The notes under the pieces are model-generated. The model searched no databases. It was not told the origin of the DNA and saw only the letters and a program-made list of their open reading frames with translations. This document shows positions 16,739-24,997 of a stretch of 64,000 bases of DNA, in pieces. This stretch comes from an uncultured Bradyrhizobium sp. Lineage in GTDB: Bacteria > Pseudomonadota > Alphaproteobacteria > Rhizobiales > Xanthobacteraceae. The translations under genes and the position numbers were made by a program. The first letter of the stretch is position 1. Every line of letters starts with the position of its first letter. The stretch covers positions 62,001 to 126,000 of the forward strand of contig NZ_CAKZHY010000098.1 of NCBI RefSeq assembly GCF_936928535.1, written 5' to 3'.

Positions 16739-17419
16739 TCATGATGGTGACGAGACACCGATCTCGGTCCGTCGTTGCGGCCAGCGTTTCAACGCCGCAT
16801 GTCCTGCCTGCGTCAGTCCGTAGATTCCCCGGTCCGCACGCTCGAACCAGCCATACACATTGTTAAGCAAGATCTTGCCCGCATCGGGACAGCGTTCGCG
16901 CAAATCGCGCACACGTCGTGGGCCGGCGACAAGTTCGGATGCGCAGGCCAATGCCTGCTGGCGATAGGCCGTCATGATCGGCGCGCGGGTGCTGCCGCCG
17001 AGCACGGGATCGCCCTGGCGGCGCTGATGTTCGGCGACGAGCCGTGAGCGCGTCTTCGGCTCGCGGCGCGGGGCTGCCGTCGGCGGCTTCACCAGCACCT
17101 CGACCTGGCCTTTGTCGGTTACCCCGAGCATACCGAAGCCGAGGCGACGACACAGATTGCGATAGCGCGCATCGCTCTCGCGGCCCTTGCCGCGCGCCGA
17201 TATTTTGGCCGCGATCCAGATCTCGTCGCCCGCCGGCGCGCGATCGACCGCCTGCAGGATCAGTTCGAGATTGAAGGCGAGCTTGAGCTCGCCGATCACC
17301 ACCACCGGCGGATCGCCGGCGCTCAGGCCCACGAGATCGCAGCCGCGGATCTCGCCCTTCACGTCGAAGCCGAGGCCTTCGAGGAATCGTTTGACGGGGA
17401 GGTAGAGCGCGGTTTCCAA
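16739..17419 (-). CDS. DUF2161 family, putative PD-(D/E)XK phosphodiesterase
   Basis: 226 residues. The N-terminal half has METALYLPVKRFLEGLGF, then GCDLVGLSAGDPPVVVIGELK, which carries the D-x(n)-E-x-K arrangement of PD-(D/E)XK nucleases (Asp28, Glu43, Lys45 approximately). The C-terminal half is a small helical, probably winged-helix domain (ILLNNVYGWFERADRGIYGLT). DUF2161 proteins are predicted nucleases of unknown cellular role. It stands alone; no restriction or defence partner is adjacent. Confidence 0.75.
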   Translation of the reverse strand: METALYLPVKRFLEGLGFDVKGEIRGCDLVGLSAGDPPVVVIGELKLAFNLELILQAVDRAPAGDEIWIAAKISARGKGRESDARYRNLCRRLGFGMLGVTDKGQVEVLVKPPTAAPRREPKTRSRLVAEHQRRQGDPVLGGSTRAPIMTAYRQQALACASELVAGPRRVRDLRERCPDAGKILLNNVYGWFERADRGIYGLTQAGHAALKRWPQRRTEIGVSSPS

Positions 17420-17548
17420 AGCGAGCTTCCGATCGGAGAATCAGTCGGGGCCAGTCTAGCCCGGATCGGACTCTGGGCTGATCGGCATTTGCCCGGACGC
17501 GGCCAAGCCAGCTATATCCTCGCGCGGGGAACAGGGCGCTTTTCGAAT

Positions 17549-17896
17549 ATGACGATCAGGAACGGGCTTTATCACATCCGGATCGAGTTCCTGGACAGCG
17601 TCCAGGGCGGCAACCAGGGTGTCATGGTGCTGCGCGACGGCACCATGCGCGGCGGCGACTCGTTCTTCTTCGCCTATGGCAGCTACACCTGCGCCGACGG
17701 CAAATGGAAGGGCGAGCTGACCAACGAAGAGCATTCGCCGTCATTCGACGAGCGCCCGGTGTGGGGCCGCAAGATCGTAACCATCGGCTTCAGCGGAACC
17801 TATACCGACGAGACCGCCTATGGCGAGGGCATGGCGCTCGCCGGCAAGCAGAGCATCCGCTTCAAGGGCAATCTGCGGCTGCTGGTGCCGGATTGA
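17549..17896 (+). CDS. GrlR-like single-domain protein
   Basis: A 115-residue protein whose pattern NGLYHIRI, VLRDGTMRGGDSFFFAYGSY, GKWKGEL and IGFSGTY matches the GrlR fold, an eight-stranded lipocalin-like barrel best known from a negative regulator of enteric type III secretion. No type III genes are nearby. The ATG at 17549 aligns with the conserved start; an upstream ATG at 17489 has no clear ribosome site. Its TGA directly abuts the convergent SDR stop (TGA-TCA). A two-domain relative lies at 22658-23359. Confidence 0.7.
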   Translation: MTIRNGLYHIRIEFLDSVQGGNQGVMVLRDGTMRGGDSFFFAYGSYTCADGKWKGELTNEEHSPSFDERPVWGRKIVTIGFSGTYTDETAYGEGMALAGKQSIRFKGNLRLLVPD

Positions 17897-18577
17897 TCAC
17901 ACCCGTCCGCTTACCGGAATGAGCGCGCCCGTGACGCCGCTCGCGGCGTCGCTGACGAGGAACAGGATCACCTCGGCAAGCTCTTGCGGTGTCACCCACT
18001 TGGCGAAGTCCGCGTTCGGCATGTCGGCGCGGTTGGCCTTGGTGTCGATGATCGACGGCAGCACCGCGTTCACGGTGACCTTGCCCTTCCATTCGTTGGC
18101 CAGAGCCTCGGTCAGGCGGTGCACGCCCGCCTTCGATGCCGCGTAGGGGCCCATGCCGGAGTCGGCCTGGAGCGCGCCCATGGCGCCGATATTGACGATG
18201 CGGCCGGCCTTCGAGGCGGCCAGGTGCGGCAACGCCGCGTGCGAGGTGTTGAGGGCGGTCAGCAGGTTCAGCGCGTGCATGCGATGCCAGGTCTTGATGT
18301 CGCCGTCGCCGACCGTCTCGAAGGCAAAGCCGCCGGCGATGTTGATCAAGGCATCCAGTCTGCCGAAATGCTTTGCGGCGGTCTCGACGGCAGTCTTCGC
18401 CTGCGCTGCGTCCGACAGGTCAACGCCGCCGATCTCGATGCGCTCAGTCGTCGCCGGGACCTGCGAGGGCGCATGATCGATGCCCGCGATATACGCGCCG
18501 CGTGACTGCGCGGTGTCGGCGACCACCTTGCCAAGCGCGCCGAGCGCGCCTGTTACGACGATGACTTTTCCCTGCAC
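17897..18577 (-). CDS. Short-chain dehydrogenase/reductase
   Basis: A 226-residue classical SDR with the cofactor motif TGALGALG at 9-16, NIAGG near 79-83 (NNAG variant), and catalytic YAASK near 148-152 with a preceding Gly-Ala instead of the usual Ser-rich strand. It should oxidise or reduce an alcohol or carbonyl with NAD(P). It starts with GTG at 18577 after GGAGGGTATC. Substrate unknown; the neighbours do not help. Confidence 0.82.
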   Translation of the reverse strand: MQGKVIVVTGALGALGKVVADTAQSRGAYIAGIDHAPSQVPATTERIEIGGVDLSDAAQAKTAVETAAKHFGRLDALINIAGGFAFETVGDGDIKTWHRMHALNLLTALNTSHAALPHLAASKAGRIVNIGAMGALQADSGMGPYAASKAGVHRLTEALANEWKGKVTVNAVLPSIIDTKANRADMPNADFAKWVTPQELAEVILFLVSDAASGVTGALIPVSGRV

Positions 18578-18697
18578 GATACCCTCCGTCGTCTCAATTC
18601 ACGCTGACTATTGCGCGAGGCCGGATGGAGTTGCAATGGCGCCCGCATCAAGGCTGGGCTATAGATGCAACCTTAGATCGTTCGAGGAGATTGTTTC

Positions 18698-19417
18698 ATG
18701 CCGGATCATTTTCCCTCCATCGAATTTCCCTCTGCAATCGTCGATCTGAAATATCCCCTGATGCGGCTCCGGCAAGCCTTCGATGGCAAGGGCGTGGTGC
18801 GGATCGTGGCGATGGGCTCGTCGTCAACGGCCGGACGGGGCGATGTCGTGCCTTATCCCTACCGGCTCGAGATGTATCTGCGGCGATACGCTAGGGATGC
18901 TCTCCAACGGACGGATCTCCGCATTGACGTGTTGAACCGGGGTATCGGCGGGCAAGAGGCAACCGAAGAGCTAGGGCGGTTCGAGACCGACATTTTCCCA
19001 GATGACCCGGCCTTGGTGATCTGGCAGGTGGGAACGAACGCAGTTTTTCACAACGACCAGTACGACGTGGACGTCGTTGCCGGGAACATCAGGAAGGGGC
19101 TGGCGCAATTGCGCGCCCGCGGCTTCGAGGTTGTGGTGATGGATCCGCAATATACGACGAAGATGCTGTGGGACGATCGGGCCGACCTGTCGGACAGAAT
19201 GGTCCGGCTGATCCGCGAGGCTGCCAATGAGGCCGGGGTCAATCTGTTTCAGCGCTGGGCCCTGATGCGGCATTGGCATGTGCAGAACAACGTGCCATTC
19301 GAGCAATTGGTCGATGTGACCGATCCCGACCAGCTGCACCAGAGCGATTGGAGCACCATGCAGGTCTCGATCGCTTTCAACGACGTCATCATCAAAGCTG
19401 CGGGGCTGACGGCGTGA
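18698..19417 (+). CDS. SGNH/GDSL hydrolase
   Basis: A 239-residue SGNH esterase. Block I is VAMGSSSTAGRG (nucleophile Ser in 41-43), block II is NRGIGGQ with Gly, block III is GTN at 112-114, and block V is Asp211-x-x-His214 in DPDQLHQ. It lacks a signal peptide, so an intracellular or non-classically exported esterase is expected. AGGAG precedes the ATG. It may deacylate small esters or carbohydrate acetyl groups; substrate unknown. Confidence 0.82.
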   Translation: MPDHFPSIEFPSAIVDLKYPLMRLRQAFDGKGVVRIVAMGSSSTAGRGDVVPYPYRLEMYLRRYARDALQRTDLRIDVLNRGIGGQEATEELGRFETDIFPDDPALVIWQVGTNAVFHNDQYDVDVVAGNIRKGLAQLRARGFEVVVMDPQYTTKMLWDDRADLSDRMVRLIREAANEAGVNLFQRWALMRHWHVQNNVPFEQLVDVTDPDQLHQSDWSTMQVSIAFNDVIIKAAGLTA

Positions 19418-19433
19418 GACGGCCGTTGCCGGA

Positions 19434-20192
19434 TCACGCTTGCAGGTAACGCTGCTTCAATGCGGTCCGCTCGGCCGCGCCAAGCTTGAGGCCGTCGCGC
19501 AAATAGGTTTCGACATCGCCATAGTCGCGGCTAACGGCATCGAAAGCGGCAGCGAGATAGGAGGCGTTGACCGAGCCGATCGCGTCGAGGACGTCGACAG
19601 GCAGATCGGAGACACTCGAGGCCTCGCGCTTGTAGTGGCGGTTGGTCAGCAGGTAATCCTCGGCAATGACCTCATCGGGCACGCCGAGGGCGTGCAGGAT
19701 CAGGGCGCTGGCAAAGCCGGTACGGTCCTTGCCGGCGGTGCAGTGGATCACGAGCGGGGCGCGGTCTTCCAGGAGATGGCCGAACAGCGTGCGGAAGCTG
19801 TGCGTGTTGTGGCGGACATAATTGCGATAGGACTCGCGCATGAGCTCGAGCGCAACCGGCGCAGTGAGCGCGCCCCTGGCGAGCTCGGCCCGCAGCGAAG
19901 CCACCACTGTCGGCTCGATCGGCAGCGAATACACGGTGATCTCGTTCACGACGCAGACGCCGGCGGTGCGCTCCTCCAGCCCACGGAAGTCGAAGGCGCT
20001 CTTGACGCCGAGGGAACGGACGATCTCGATATCTTCGGCGGTGAGCTGGCCGAGATGATTGGAGCGGAAGATATGGCGCCAGCGGGTGGTGCGGCCGTCC
20101 GTCGTGGCATAGCCGCCGAGGTCACGAAAATTGCTGGCGCCTTGCAAAGCGAGGTGACGGGCAGGCGAGTCCTTTTGGGAAGAGTCTTGCAT
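19434..20192 (-). CDS. Tyrosine-protein phosphatase family protein
   Basis: A 252-residue protein beginning with the NFRDLGGY motif (21-28) and carrying the catalytic loop HCTAGKDRTG, with Cys151 and Arg157 (C-x5-R). This is the bacterial PTP group related to MptpB/LipA. Lys in the x5 loop is typical of this group, which also acts on phosphoinositides or serine phosphates. It is cytoplasmic, with no signal sequence. It is convergent with the SGNH hydrolase. Confidence 0.88.
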   Translation of the reverse strand: MQDSSQKDSPARHLALQGASNFRDLGGYATTDGRTTRWRHIFRSNHLGQLTAEDIEIVRSLGVKSAFDFRGLEERTAGVCVVNEITVYSLPIEPTVVASLRAELARGALTAPVALELMRESYRNYVRHNTHSFRTLFGHLLEDRAPLVIHCTAGKDRTGFASALILHALGVPDEVIAEDYLLTNRHYKREASSVSDLPVDVLDAIGSVNASYLAAAFDAVSRDYGDVETYLRDGLKLGAAERTALKQRYLQA

Positions 20193-20263
20193 GGGCTCAG
20201 CTTGGGTTATGGTTCCACTGGACGCACCGAGGGCGTCCTTGGGGTCTATTACAGGGGGCGATC

Positions 20264-20575
20264 ATGGGCCGGCACAAGGCTATTCTTTTGGGGATCACCA
20301 TGCTGGCGGCGGGGATGACGGGTCCACGGCAGGCCGACGCGCAGACGTTCCGGACCTATCGCTGCGTCGATGGTACGCAGTTCATCGTAGCGTTTTATGA
20401 CGAGGACAAGCGCGCGTTTCTCCAGATCGACGGCGAGCCGGTGACGCTGGCCAAGCGCCTGGCGGTTTCGGGCGCGCGGTATTCGGGGGCGGGGATCACA
20501 TTGCGCATCGACAAGACCGGGACGACCACGGTCCAGCATCTGAAGCGGCCGGTCACGGCCTGCGCGGTGATCTGA
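20264..20575 (+). CDS. MliC-type lysozyme inhibitor domain protein
   Basis: 103 residues with a signal peptide (about 1-26) and an MliC-like domain: YRCVDGTQFIVAFYD, then RAFLQIDGEPVTLAKR, then SGARYSGAGITLRI. MliC/PliC proteins bind C-type lysozyme in the periplasm or outer membrane; many rhizobial relatives are untested. There is no lipobox Cys, so it is likely soluble. AGGGGGCGATC precedes ATG 20264. It ends in a strong terminator. Confidence 0.7.
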   Translation: MGRHKAILLGITMLAAGMTGPRQADAQTFRTYRCVDGTQFIVAFYDEDKRAFLQIDGEPVTLAKRLAVSGARYSGAGITLRIDKTGTTTVQHLKRPVTACAVI

Positions 20576-20595
20576 CGCCGTTAGGCTCGGAATCG

Positions 20596-20630
20596 AAAAG
20601 GGTCGAAACTTCGTTGTTTCGACCCTTTTT
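20596..20630. terminator. Rho-independent terminator, bidirectional
   Basis: GGGTCGAAAC (20600-20609) pairs with GTTTCGACCC (20616-20625) around TTCGTT, flanked by AAAA and TTTTT. It separates the MliC gene from the convergent gstI-like gene. Confidence 0.92.
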
Positions 20631-20685
20631 CAAACTTCCGTCGGGCACTCGAAAGAGCGCGGCGGTCTTGAACCCGAAACTGGCA

Positions 20686-20889
20686 TTAGCGGTCCCATTT
20701 GGGCTTCGCTTCGTCGACTGCGTCCTGGTGGTACCAGCTATCGCTACAGATCGATGTGTTCGCGGGAAGCGACGCGTGATCAGAGGGAAGGCGGGTCTCG
20801 CCATAGCGGCGCCCGGCGAGAGCCGCGCGGCCGCCGACAGGGAATTGATAGATCTCTGCAGATCCGTGACTTAGACCATTGTTCATCAT
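20686..20889 (-). CDS. gstI: GstI-like glnII expression inhibitor (DUF2735)
   Basis: 67 residues with the DUF2735 signature SAEIYQFPVGGRAALAGRRY in the N-terminal third, then a short tail with SWYHQDAV. In Rhizobium, gstI encodes a small peptide of about this size, located upstream of and divergent from glnII, that blocks GSII expression post-transcriptionally. Position, orientation and sequence all fit here, though the gap to glnII (534 bases) is longer than a minimal divergent promoter. AGGAG lies eight bases before ATG 20889. The identification is family knowledge plus synteny; inhibition has not been shown for this gene. Confidence 0.78.
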   Translation of the reverse strand: MMNNGLSHGSAEIYQFPVGGRAALAGRRYGETRLPSDHASLPANTSICSDSWYHQDAVDEAKPKWDR

Positions 20890-21324
20890 TGCGATTGCTC
20901 CTTGGTCGAAGCGCCTTGGCCTCCATGGTGCGCCCGACTCGTTCTGATGTGGTTACTGGAATCCCCATATCGGCCCGGCGTCCCGAAAAGCAAAGTGATG
21001 AAAAGGAGATCAGTTTCCGCCCAATTCTTGAGCAGGCGGCTATCTGCACCCGCCAAGGCACGATGTCGATGACTAACGCCTAGGCCATTCCAAAGGTTGC
21101 TAGGCAGGGGTGGCGCGCTTTGCGAAAGTTGCCGGACGTTGATGCGCGTTTGATCGGCAACCTCTGGCAGGCGGCTGCCTGCTCCAGAATCAGGCGTTTT
21201 CCGCGGGATTTTTGCAGTGCAGCTTCACGCAAAGGTGCGCGGCTATGACGCACGCTGCCGGGACATTTTTCCGCCGGCTCGCCGGTTCCGTCCGCGGTGG
21301 ATAACCTCCCGCACTGCGGCCTTT
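20890..21324. other. gstI-glnII intergenic region
   Basis: No convincing gene. The stretch must hold the gstI promoter and upstream activator sites for glnII. A degenerate dyad near 21215-21235 (TGCAGCTTCACGCAAAGGTGCG) resembles an NtrC half-site pair, but its spacing is off by one base, so it is not annotated as a site. Confidence 0.5.
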
Positions 21325-21340
21325 TGGCACGCAAAATGCT
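21325..21340 (+). promoter_or_regulatory. Sigma-54 (RpoN) promoter of glnII
   Basis: TGGCACGCAAAATGCT has GG (21326-21327) and GC (21338-21339) exactly ten bases apart, and TGGCAC matches the -24 consensus in full. Transcription should start near 21351, giving a leader of about 70 bases. Rhizobial glnII genes are classically NtrC/sigma-54 controlled. Confidence 0.85.
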
Positions 21341-21423
21341 TATGAAGTGTCGGCCGATGATGGCCGGGTACAAACGTGCGGGGCTCTCAACCCCACCTTT
21401 CGCATCATCTACAGAGAGGCTCA

Positions 21424-22458
21424 ATGACCAAGTATAAGCTCGAGTACATCTGGCTCGACGGATATACGCCGACTCCGAACTTGCGCGGCAAAACCCAGAT
21501 CAAGGAATTTTCGTCGTTCCCGACGCTCGAGCAGCTTCCGCTGTGGGGCTTCGACGGCTCCTCGACCCAGCAGGCCGAAGGCCACAGCTCCGATTGCGTG
21601 CTGAAGCCGGTCGCGGTCTTCCCGGACGGTGCGCGCACCAACGGCGTGCTCGTGATGTGCGAAGTCATGATGCCCGATGGCAAGACCCCGCACGCCTCCA
21701 ACAAGCGCGCCACCATCCTCGACGACGCCGGCGCCTGGTTCGGCTTCGAGCAGGAATACTTCTTCTACAAGAACGGCCGTCCGCTCGGCTTCCCCGAGGC
21801 CGGCTATCCGGCGCCGCAGGGCCCGTACTACACCGGCGTCGGCTATTCGAACGTCGGCGACGTCGCCCGCAAGATCGTCGAAGAGCATCTCGACCTCTGC
21901 CTGGCTGCCGGCATCAACCATGAAGGCATCAACGCGGAAGTCGCGAAGGGCCAGTGGGAATTCCAGATCTTCGGCAAGGGCTCCAAGAAGGCCGCTGACG
22001 AAATGTGGATGGCCCGCTACCTGATGCTGCGCCTCACCGAGAAGTACGGCATCGACATCGAGTTCCACTGCAAGCCGCTCGGCGACACCGACTGGAACGG
22101 CTCGGGCATGCACGCCAACTTCTCCACCGAGTATATGCGTACGGTCGGCGGCAAGGAGTATTTCGAGGCGCTGATGGCTGCCTTCGACAAGAACCTGATG
22201 GACCACATCGCCGTCTACGGCCCTGATAACGACAAGCGTCTGACCGGCAAGCACGAGACCGCGCCGTGGAACAAGTTCAGCTACGGCGTGGCTGATCGTG
22301 GTGCGTCGATCCGCGTTCCGCACTCCTTCGTCAACAACGGCTATAAGGGCTATCTGGAAGACCGCCGCCCGAACTCGCAGGGCGACCCATACCAGATCGC
22401 TTCGCAGATCCTGAAGACGATCGCGTCCGTGCCCGCTGACAAGAAGGCCGCGGCCTAA
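21424..22458 (+). CDS. glnII: Glutamine synthetase type II
   Basis: 344 residues of the eukaryotic-type GSII. Visible are YIWLDGY at the start, LWGFDGSSTQQ (beta-grasp/active-site region), EQEYFFYKNGRPLGFP (metal site), HCKPLGDTDWNGSGMHANFS and TGKHETAPWNKFSYGVADRG (ATP/glutamate site). It condenses glutamate and ammonia using ATP. GSII lacks the adenylylated Tyr loop of GSI, so control is transcriptional and through GstI. A sigma-54 promoter lies 84 bases upstream, and AGAGAGGCTCA precedes the ATG. Confidence 0.97.
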   Translation: MTKYKLEYIWLDGYTPTPNLRGKTQIKEFSSFPTLEQLPLWGFDGSSTQQAEGHSSDCVLKPVAVFPDGARTNGVLVMCEVMMPDGKTPHASNKRATILDDAGAWFGFEQEYFFYKNGRPLGFPEAGYPAPQGPYYTGVGYSNVGDVARKIVEEHLDLCLAAGINHEGINAEVAKGQWEFQIFGKGSKKAADEMWMARYLMLRLTEKYGIDIEFHCKPLGDTDWNGSGMHANFSTEYMRTVGGKEYFEALMAAFDKNLMDHIAVYGPDNDKRLTGKHETAPWNKFSYGVADRGASIRVPHSFVNNGYKGYLEDRRPNSQGDPYQIASQILKTIASVPADKKAAA

Positions 22459-22505
22459 CATCCTCCCGGCCCGGGGGCTGGGGAGCTGGCCCGGGTCGTG
22501 TTTCG

Positions 22506-22539
22506 ATCCGCCGGAGCTGGAAGGCTCCGGCGGATTTTT
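22506..22539 (+). terminator. Rho-independent terminator of glnII
   Basis: ATCCGCCGGAGC (22506-22517) pairs with GCTCCGGCGGAT (22524-22535) around TGGAAG, followed by TTTT. Confidence 0.88.
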
Positions 22540-22657
22540 GCGTTCTGCTGACAGTGCTTGTTGTGGGTCTGGCGGCTATGCCGGGGTGAAGCCTGTCCAT
22601 GTCGGCCGAAACCGGGATAGATTGGTCGCAGGATGTGCGCAGGGCCGGGGACGGCTG

Positions 22658-23359
22658 GTGTTTGAAGGCTTCTACAAGGTGCGGTTTCAGCTCGGCGACG
22701 CCGTCGGCCGAAGCGTGATGCATGCCGGCAATGGCAAGATGCTCGGCGGCAATTCGGCGTTCGCCCATATCGGCACCTACGAGAAGACCGAAGACGGCGT
22801 CGACACCATCATCAAGACCGTCCGGCACAACCCCGATCCGAACTACCGCGCCATGGCGGGCACCGACGATGCGACGCTGATCGCGAAAGGATTTGCCGAT
22901 GGCGATCTCTACCGCTTCAAGGGCGAGCTGAAAGAGCTGCCCGGCGTGCCCTTCCAGTCGCTGATGACACCGATCACGGAGGAGGAGGTGCCGATCGCCG
23001 GCGGAGTCGGCGAGTCCGGCATAACCGATGGCCTCTACTCGATTCACCTGCGCATGCTCGATGGCGTCGATGGCGGGCTGACCGGCGTGATGCTGCTCAA
23101 CCGGGGCCGCATCCTCGGTGGTGATGCTTCGTTCTATTATCTCGGCAGCTACACCGCCGCGAACGGCCGCTGGAAGGGGCAGATCCTCAATCAGGAGCAC
23201 ACGACCGCCAAGGACGACCCGATCTTTGGCGGCCACGAGGTCGGGATCGGCTTTGCCGGTACCTACGATGGCGATCAGGCGATGCTGGAGGCGACTGCAC
23301 TGGCCGGCAAGCGCAGCCTGCGCCTCACCGCCACGCTCAAGCTGATGCATCGCGCCTGA
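22658..23359 (+). CDS. Tandem two-domain GrlR-like protein
   Basis: 233 residues if started at GTG 22658. Domain 1 (about 1-110) has GFYKVRFQLGD, GNGKMLGGNSAFAHIGTY and LYRFKGELKEL. Domain 2 (about 120-233) has ITDGLYSIHLRMLDG, LNRGRILGGDASFYYLGSY, NGRWKGQILNQEH and VGIGFAGTY. Each repeats the single-domain protein at 17549-17896. Domain 1 is more divergent. The frame is open back to an ATG at 22538, but that would begin one base after the glnII terminator and before the conserved fold. Function unknown. Confidence 0.7.
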   Translation: MFEGFYKVRFQLGDAVGRSVMHAGNGKMLGGNSAFAHIGTYEKTEDGVDTIIKTVRHNPDPNYRAMAGTDDATLIAKGFADGDLYRFKGELKELPGVPFQSLMTPITEEEVPIAGGVGESGITDGLYSIHLRMLDGVDGGLTGVMLLNRGRILGGDASFYYLGSYTAANGRWKGQILNQEHTTAKDDPIFGGHEVGIGFAGTYDGDQAMLEATALAGKRSLRLTATLKLMHRA

Positions 23360-23377
23360 TCGTTACAGGGAAATCAC

Positions 23378-24061
23378 ATGGAATATGTTCGCATGCTCTC
23401 GACGCTCGGCCTGATGGGCGCAATGCGCAGCCTGTCCGCCGCGTTCGAGACGGCAACGGGCATCCACGTCGATGCCGACTTCGCGCCGACCCTGGCGCTG
23501 CTCAAGCGCCTGCGCGCCGGCGAGGCGGCCGATCTCGTCATCCTCACGCGCGAAGGGCTCGACGAGATGATCGGCGAGGACAGGGTGATTGCGGACAGCG
23601 CGGCCGACCTCGCGCGCTCCTATGTCGGCCTCGCCGTGCGGGCAGGGCAGCCACATCCCGATATCTCGAGCGAAGCCGTGCTGCGCAAGTCGTTGCTCGC
23701 GGCGCGGTCCGTGGCTTATTCGCGGCTCGGTGCGAGCGGCGTGTACTTCGCCGCGCTGATCGTGCGGATGGGCATTGCGGCCGAGATCAATGCCAAGGCC
23801 ACGATCGTCGAGCAGGGGTTTACGGCGGAGCGGCTCGTCAGCGGCGAGGCGGACCTGGCCGTGCAGCAGATCAGCGAGCTGAAGCAGGTTGGCGGCATCG
23901 AGGTGATCGGCCCGGTCCCGCACGACTTGCAGAGTCCGGCCGTGTTCTCCGCAGGCCGCATGACGAATGCGAGGCAGGCCGAAGCGGCCGACCGGCTGCT
24001 GCGCTATCTGGCATCGCCCGAGGTCGTGCCCGTGCTGCGCCAGTCCGGACTCGAGCCTTGA
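23378..24061 (+). CDS. ModA-like substrate-binding-fold protein
   Basis: A 227-residue type II periplasmic-binding-fold protein of the molybdate-binding (ModA) group: LIGA-like LGLMGAMRSLSAAFETATG, then GEAADLVILTREGLDEM, SRLGASGVYFA (oxyanion-binding Ser region) and ADLAVQQISEL. The usual signal peptide is missing and the protein starts at the first strand, so it may act in the cytoplasm or as a non-transport sensor. It is 18 bases after the two-domain GrlR gene. No ABC permease or ATPase is adjacent, so molybdate transport is not supported by context. Confidence 0.7.
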   Translation: MEYVRMLSTLGLMGAMRSLSAAFETATGIHVDADFAPTLALLKRLRAGEAADLVILTREGLDEMIGEDRVIADSAADLARSYVGLAVRAGQPHPDISSEAVLRKSLLAARSVAYSRLGASGVYFAALIVRMGIAAEINAKATIVEQGFTAERLVSGEADLAVQQISELKQVGGIEVIGPVPHDLQSPAVFSAGRMTNARQAEAADRLLRYLASPEVVPVLRQSGLEP

Positions 24062-24087
24062 ATTCGCCGGCAGGCGGACGCAACGTG

Positions 24088-24915
24088 ATGATCATGCGGA
24101 CTTGTCTCCTGGCCATTCTCGTCACTCTTGCCGCGCCGATCGCCGCGCACGCGCAATCGGCCGATCTGGTCCTGTGCGACCGTGTTGCCGCCGATCCGAG
24201 CGACCCGGACAAGCCTGTTGACGTGAAGGGCGTGCCTGAGATCGCTGCCGCCGATGTCGCGACCGCCATCAAATTCTGCAAGCAGGCGGCAGTGTCTTCG
24301 CGCCGCGCGATGTTTGCGTTGGGCCGCGCCTATGCCGCCAACCGCCAGACGGCGGACGCGCTCGCCGCCTGGCGCAAGGCGGCCGACAAGGGCTCCAGTG
24401 CTGCGATGGTCGAGCTCGGTGTCGCCTATGGCACCGGCTCGGGAGTTGCCAAGGACGAGGCGCAGGCGCGAAAGCTGTTCGAGAAGGCGGCGCAGTCAGG
24501 CAATCCCCGTGGCGTCTCCAACCTCGCAGCGCTCGGCGGCGCCGGCGGCGGAGCGCCGGCCGATCCTGCGCAGGCGCGCACGCAGCTCGCCAAGGCGGCC
24601 GAGACCAATGCGGAGGCGCAATACCAGCTCGGGCTGATGCTCTCCAATGGCAATGGTGGCGAGAAGGACGACGTCGCTGCGCGCGCACTGTTCGAGAAGG
24701 CGGCGGCGCAAAACCATCCCGGTGCGCTGGAGCGGATGGGCGCGTTCGCGCAGGAGGGCCGCGGCGGTCCCAAGGACAAGGACGCCGCGAAGGCCTATTA
24801 CGAGCGCGCGGCTGCGCTCGGCGACGAGGACGCCAAGAAGGCGTTGGAGCGATTGCGTTGTCCCTACGCGATCAAGGACAAGCAGGGCAAGCTCGTCACC
24901 ACCTTGTGCTTCTAG
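24088..24915 (+). CDS. Sel1/TPR-repeat periplasmic protein
   Basis: About 275 residues. A signal peptide (LLAILVTLAAPIAAHAQ) is followed by a conserved ADLVLCDRVAADP opening and five Sel1-like repeats (for example AMVELGVAYGTGSGVAKDEAQARKLF and LERMGAFAQEGRGGPKDKDA, each split here by register). A closing Cys pair lies in LRCPYAIKDKQG...TLCF. Sel1 proteins act as scaffolds. Start choice is ATG 24088 or 24094; a TTG further upstream overlapping the previous stop is less likely. Role unknown. Confidence 0.75.
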   Translation: MIMRTCLLAILVTLAAPIAAHAQSADLVLCDRVAADPSDPDKPVDVKGVPEIAAADVATAIKFCKQAAVSSRRAMFALGRAYAANRQTADALAAWRKAADKGSSAAMVELGVAYGTGSGVAKDEAQARKLFEKAAQSGNPRGVSNLAALGGAGGGAPADPAQARTQLAKAAETNAEAQYQLGLMLSNGNGGEKDDVAARALFEKAAAQNHPGALERMGAFAQEGRGGPKDKDAAKAYYERAAALGDEDAKKALERLRCPYAIKDKQGKLVTTLCF

Positions 24916-24997
24916 CTCGCAATGCTTGATCGAGCGCAAGGCCTGTCGGGACCAGCCCGTCGTAGACTTAGGTCTTCAGATCGACGGGAGACTTGCG

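Noticed and set aside
20553..20804. 83-codon minus-strand frame across the MliC terminator
   Set aside because: It runs through a strong terminator and overlaps the better supported gstI-like gene.
21215..21235. NtrC-like dyad upstream of glnII
   Set aside because: The half-sites are one base out of register with the GCAC-N7-GTGC spacing, so it cannot be called from sequence alone.
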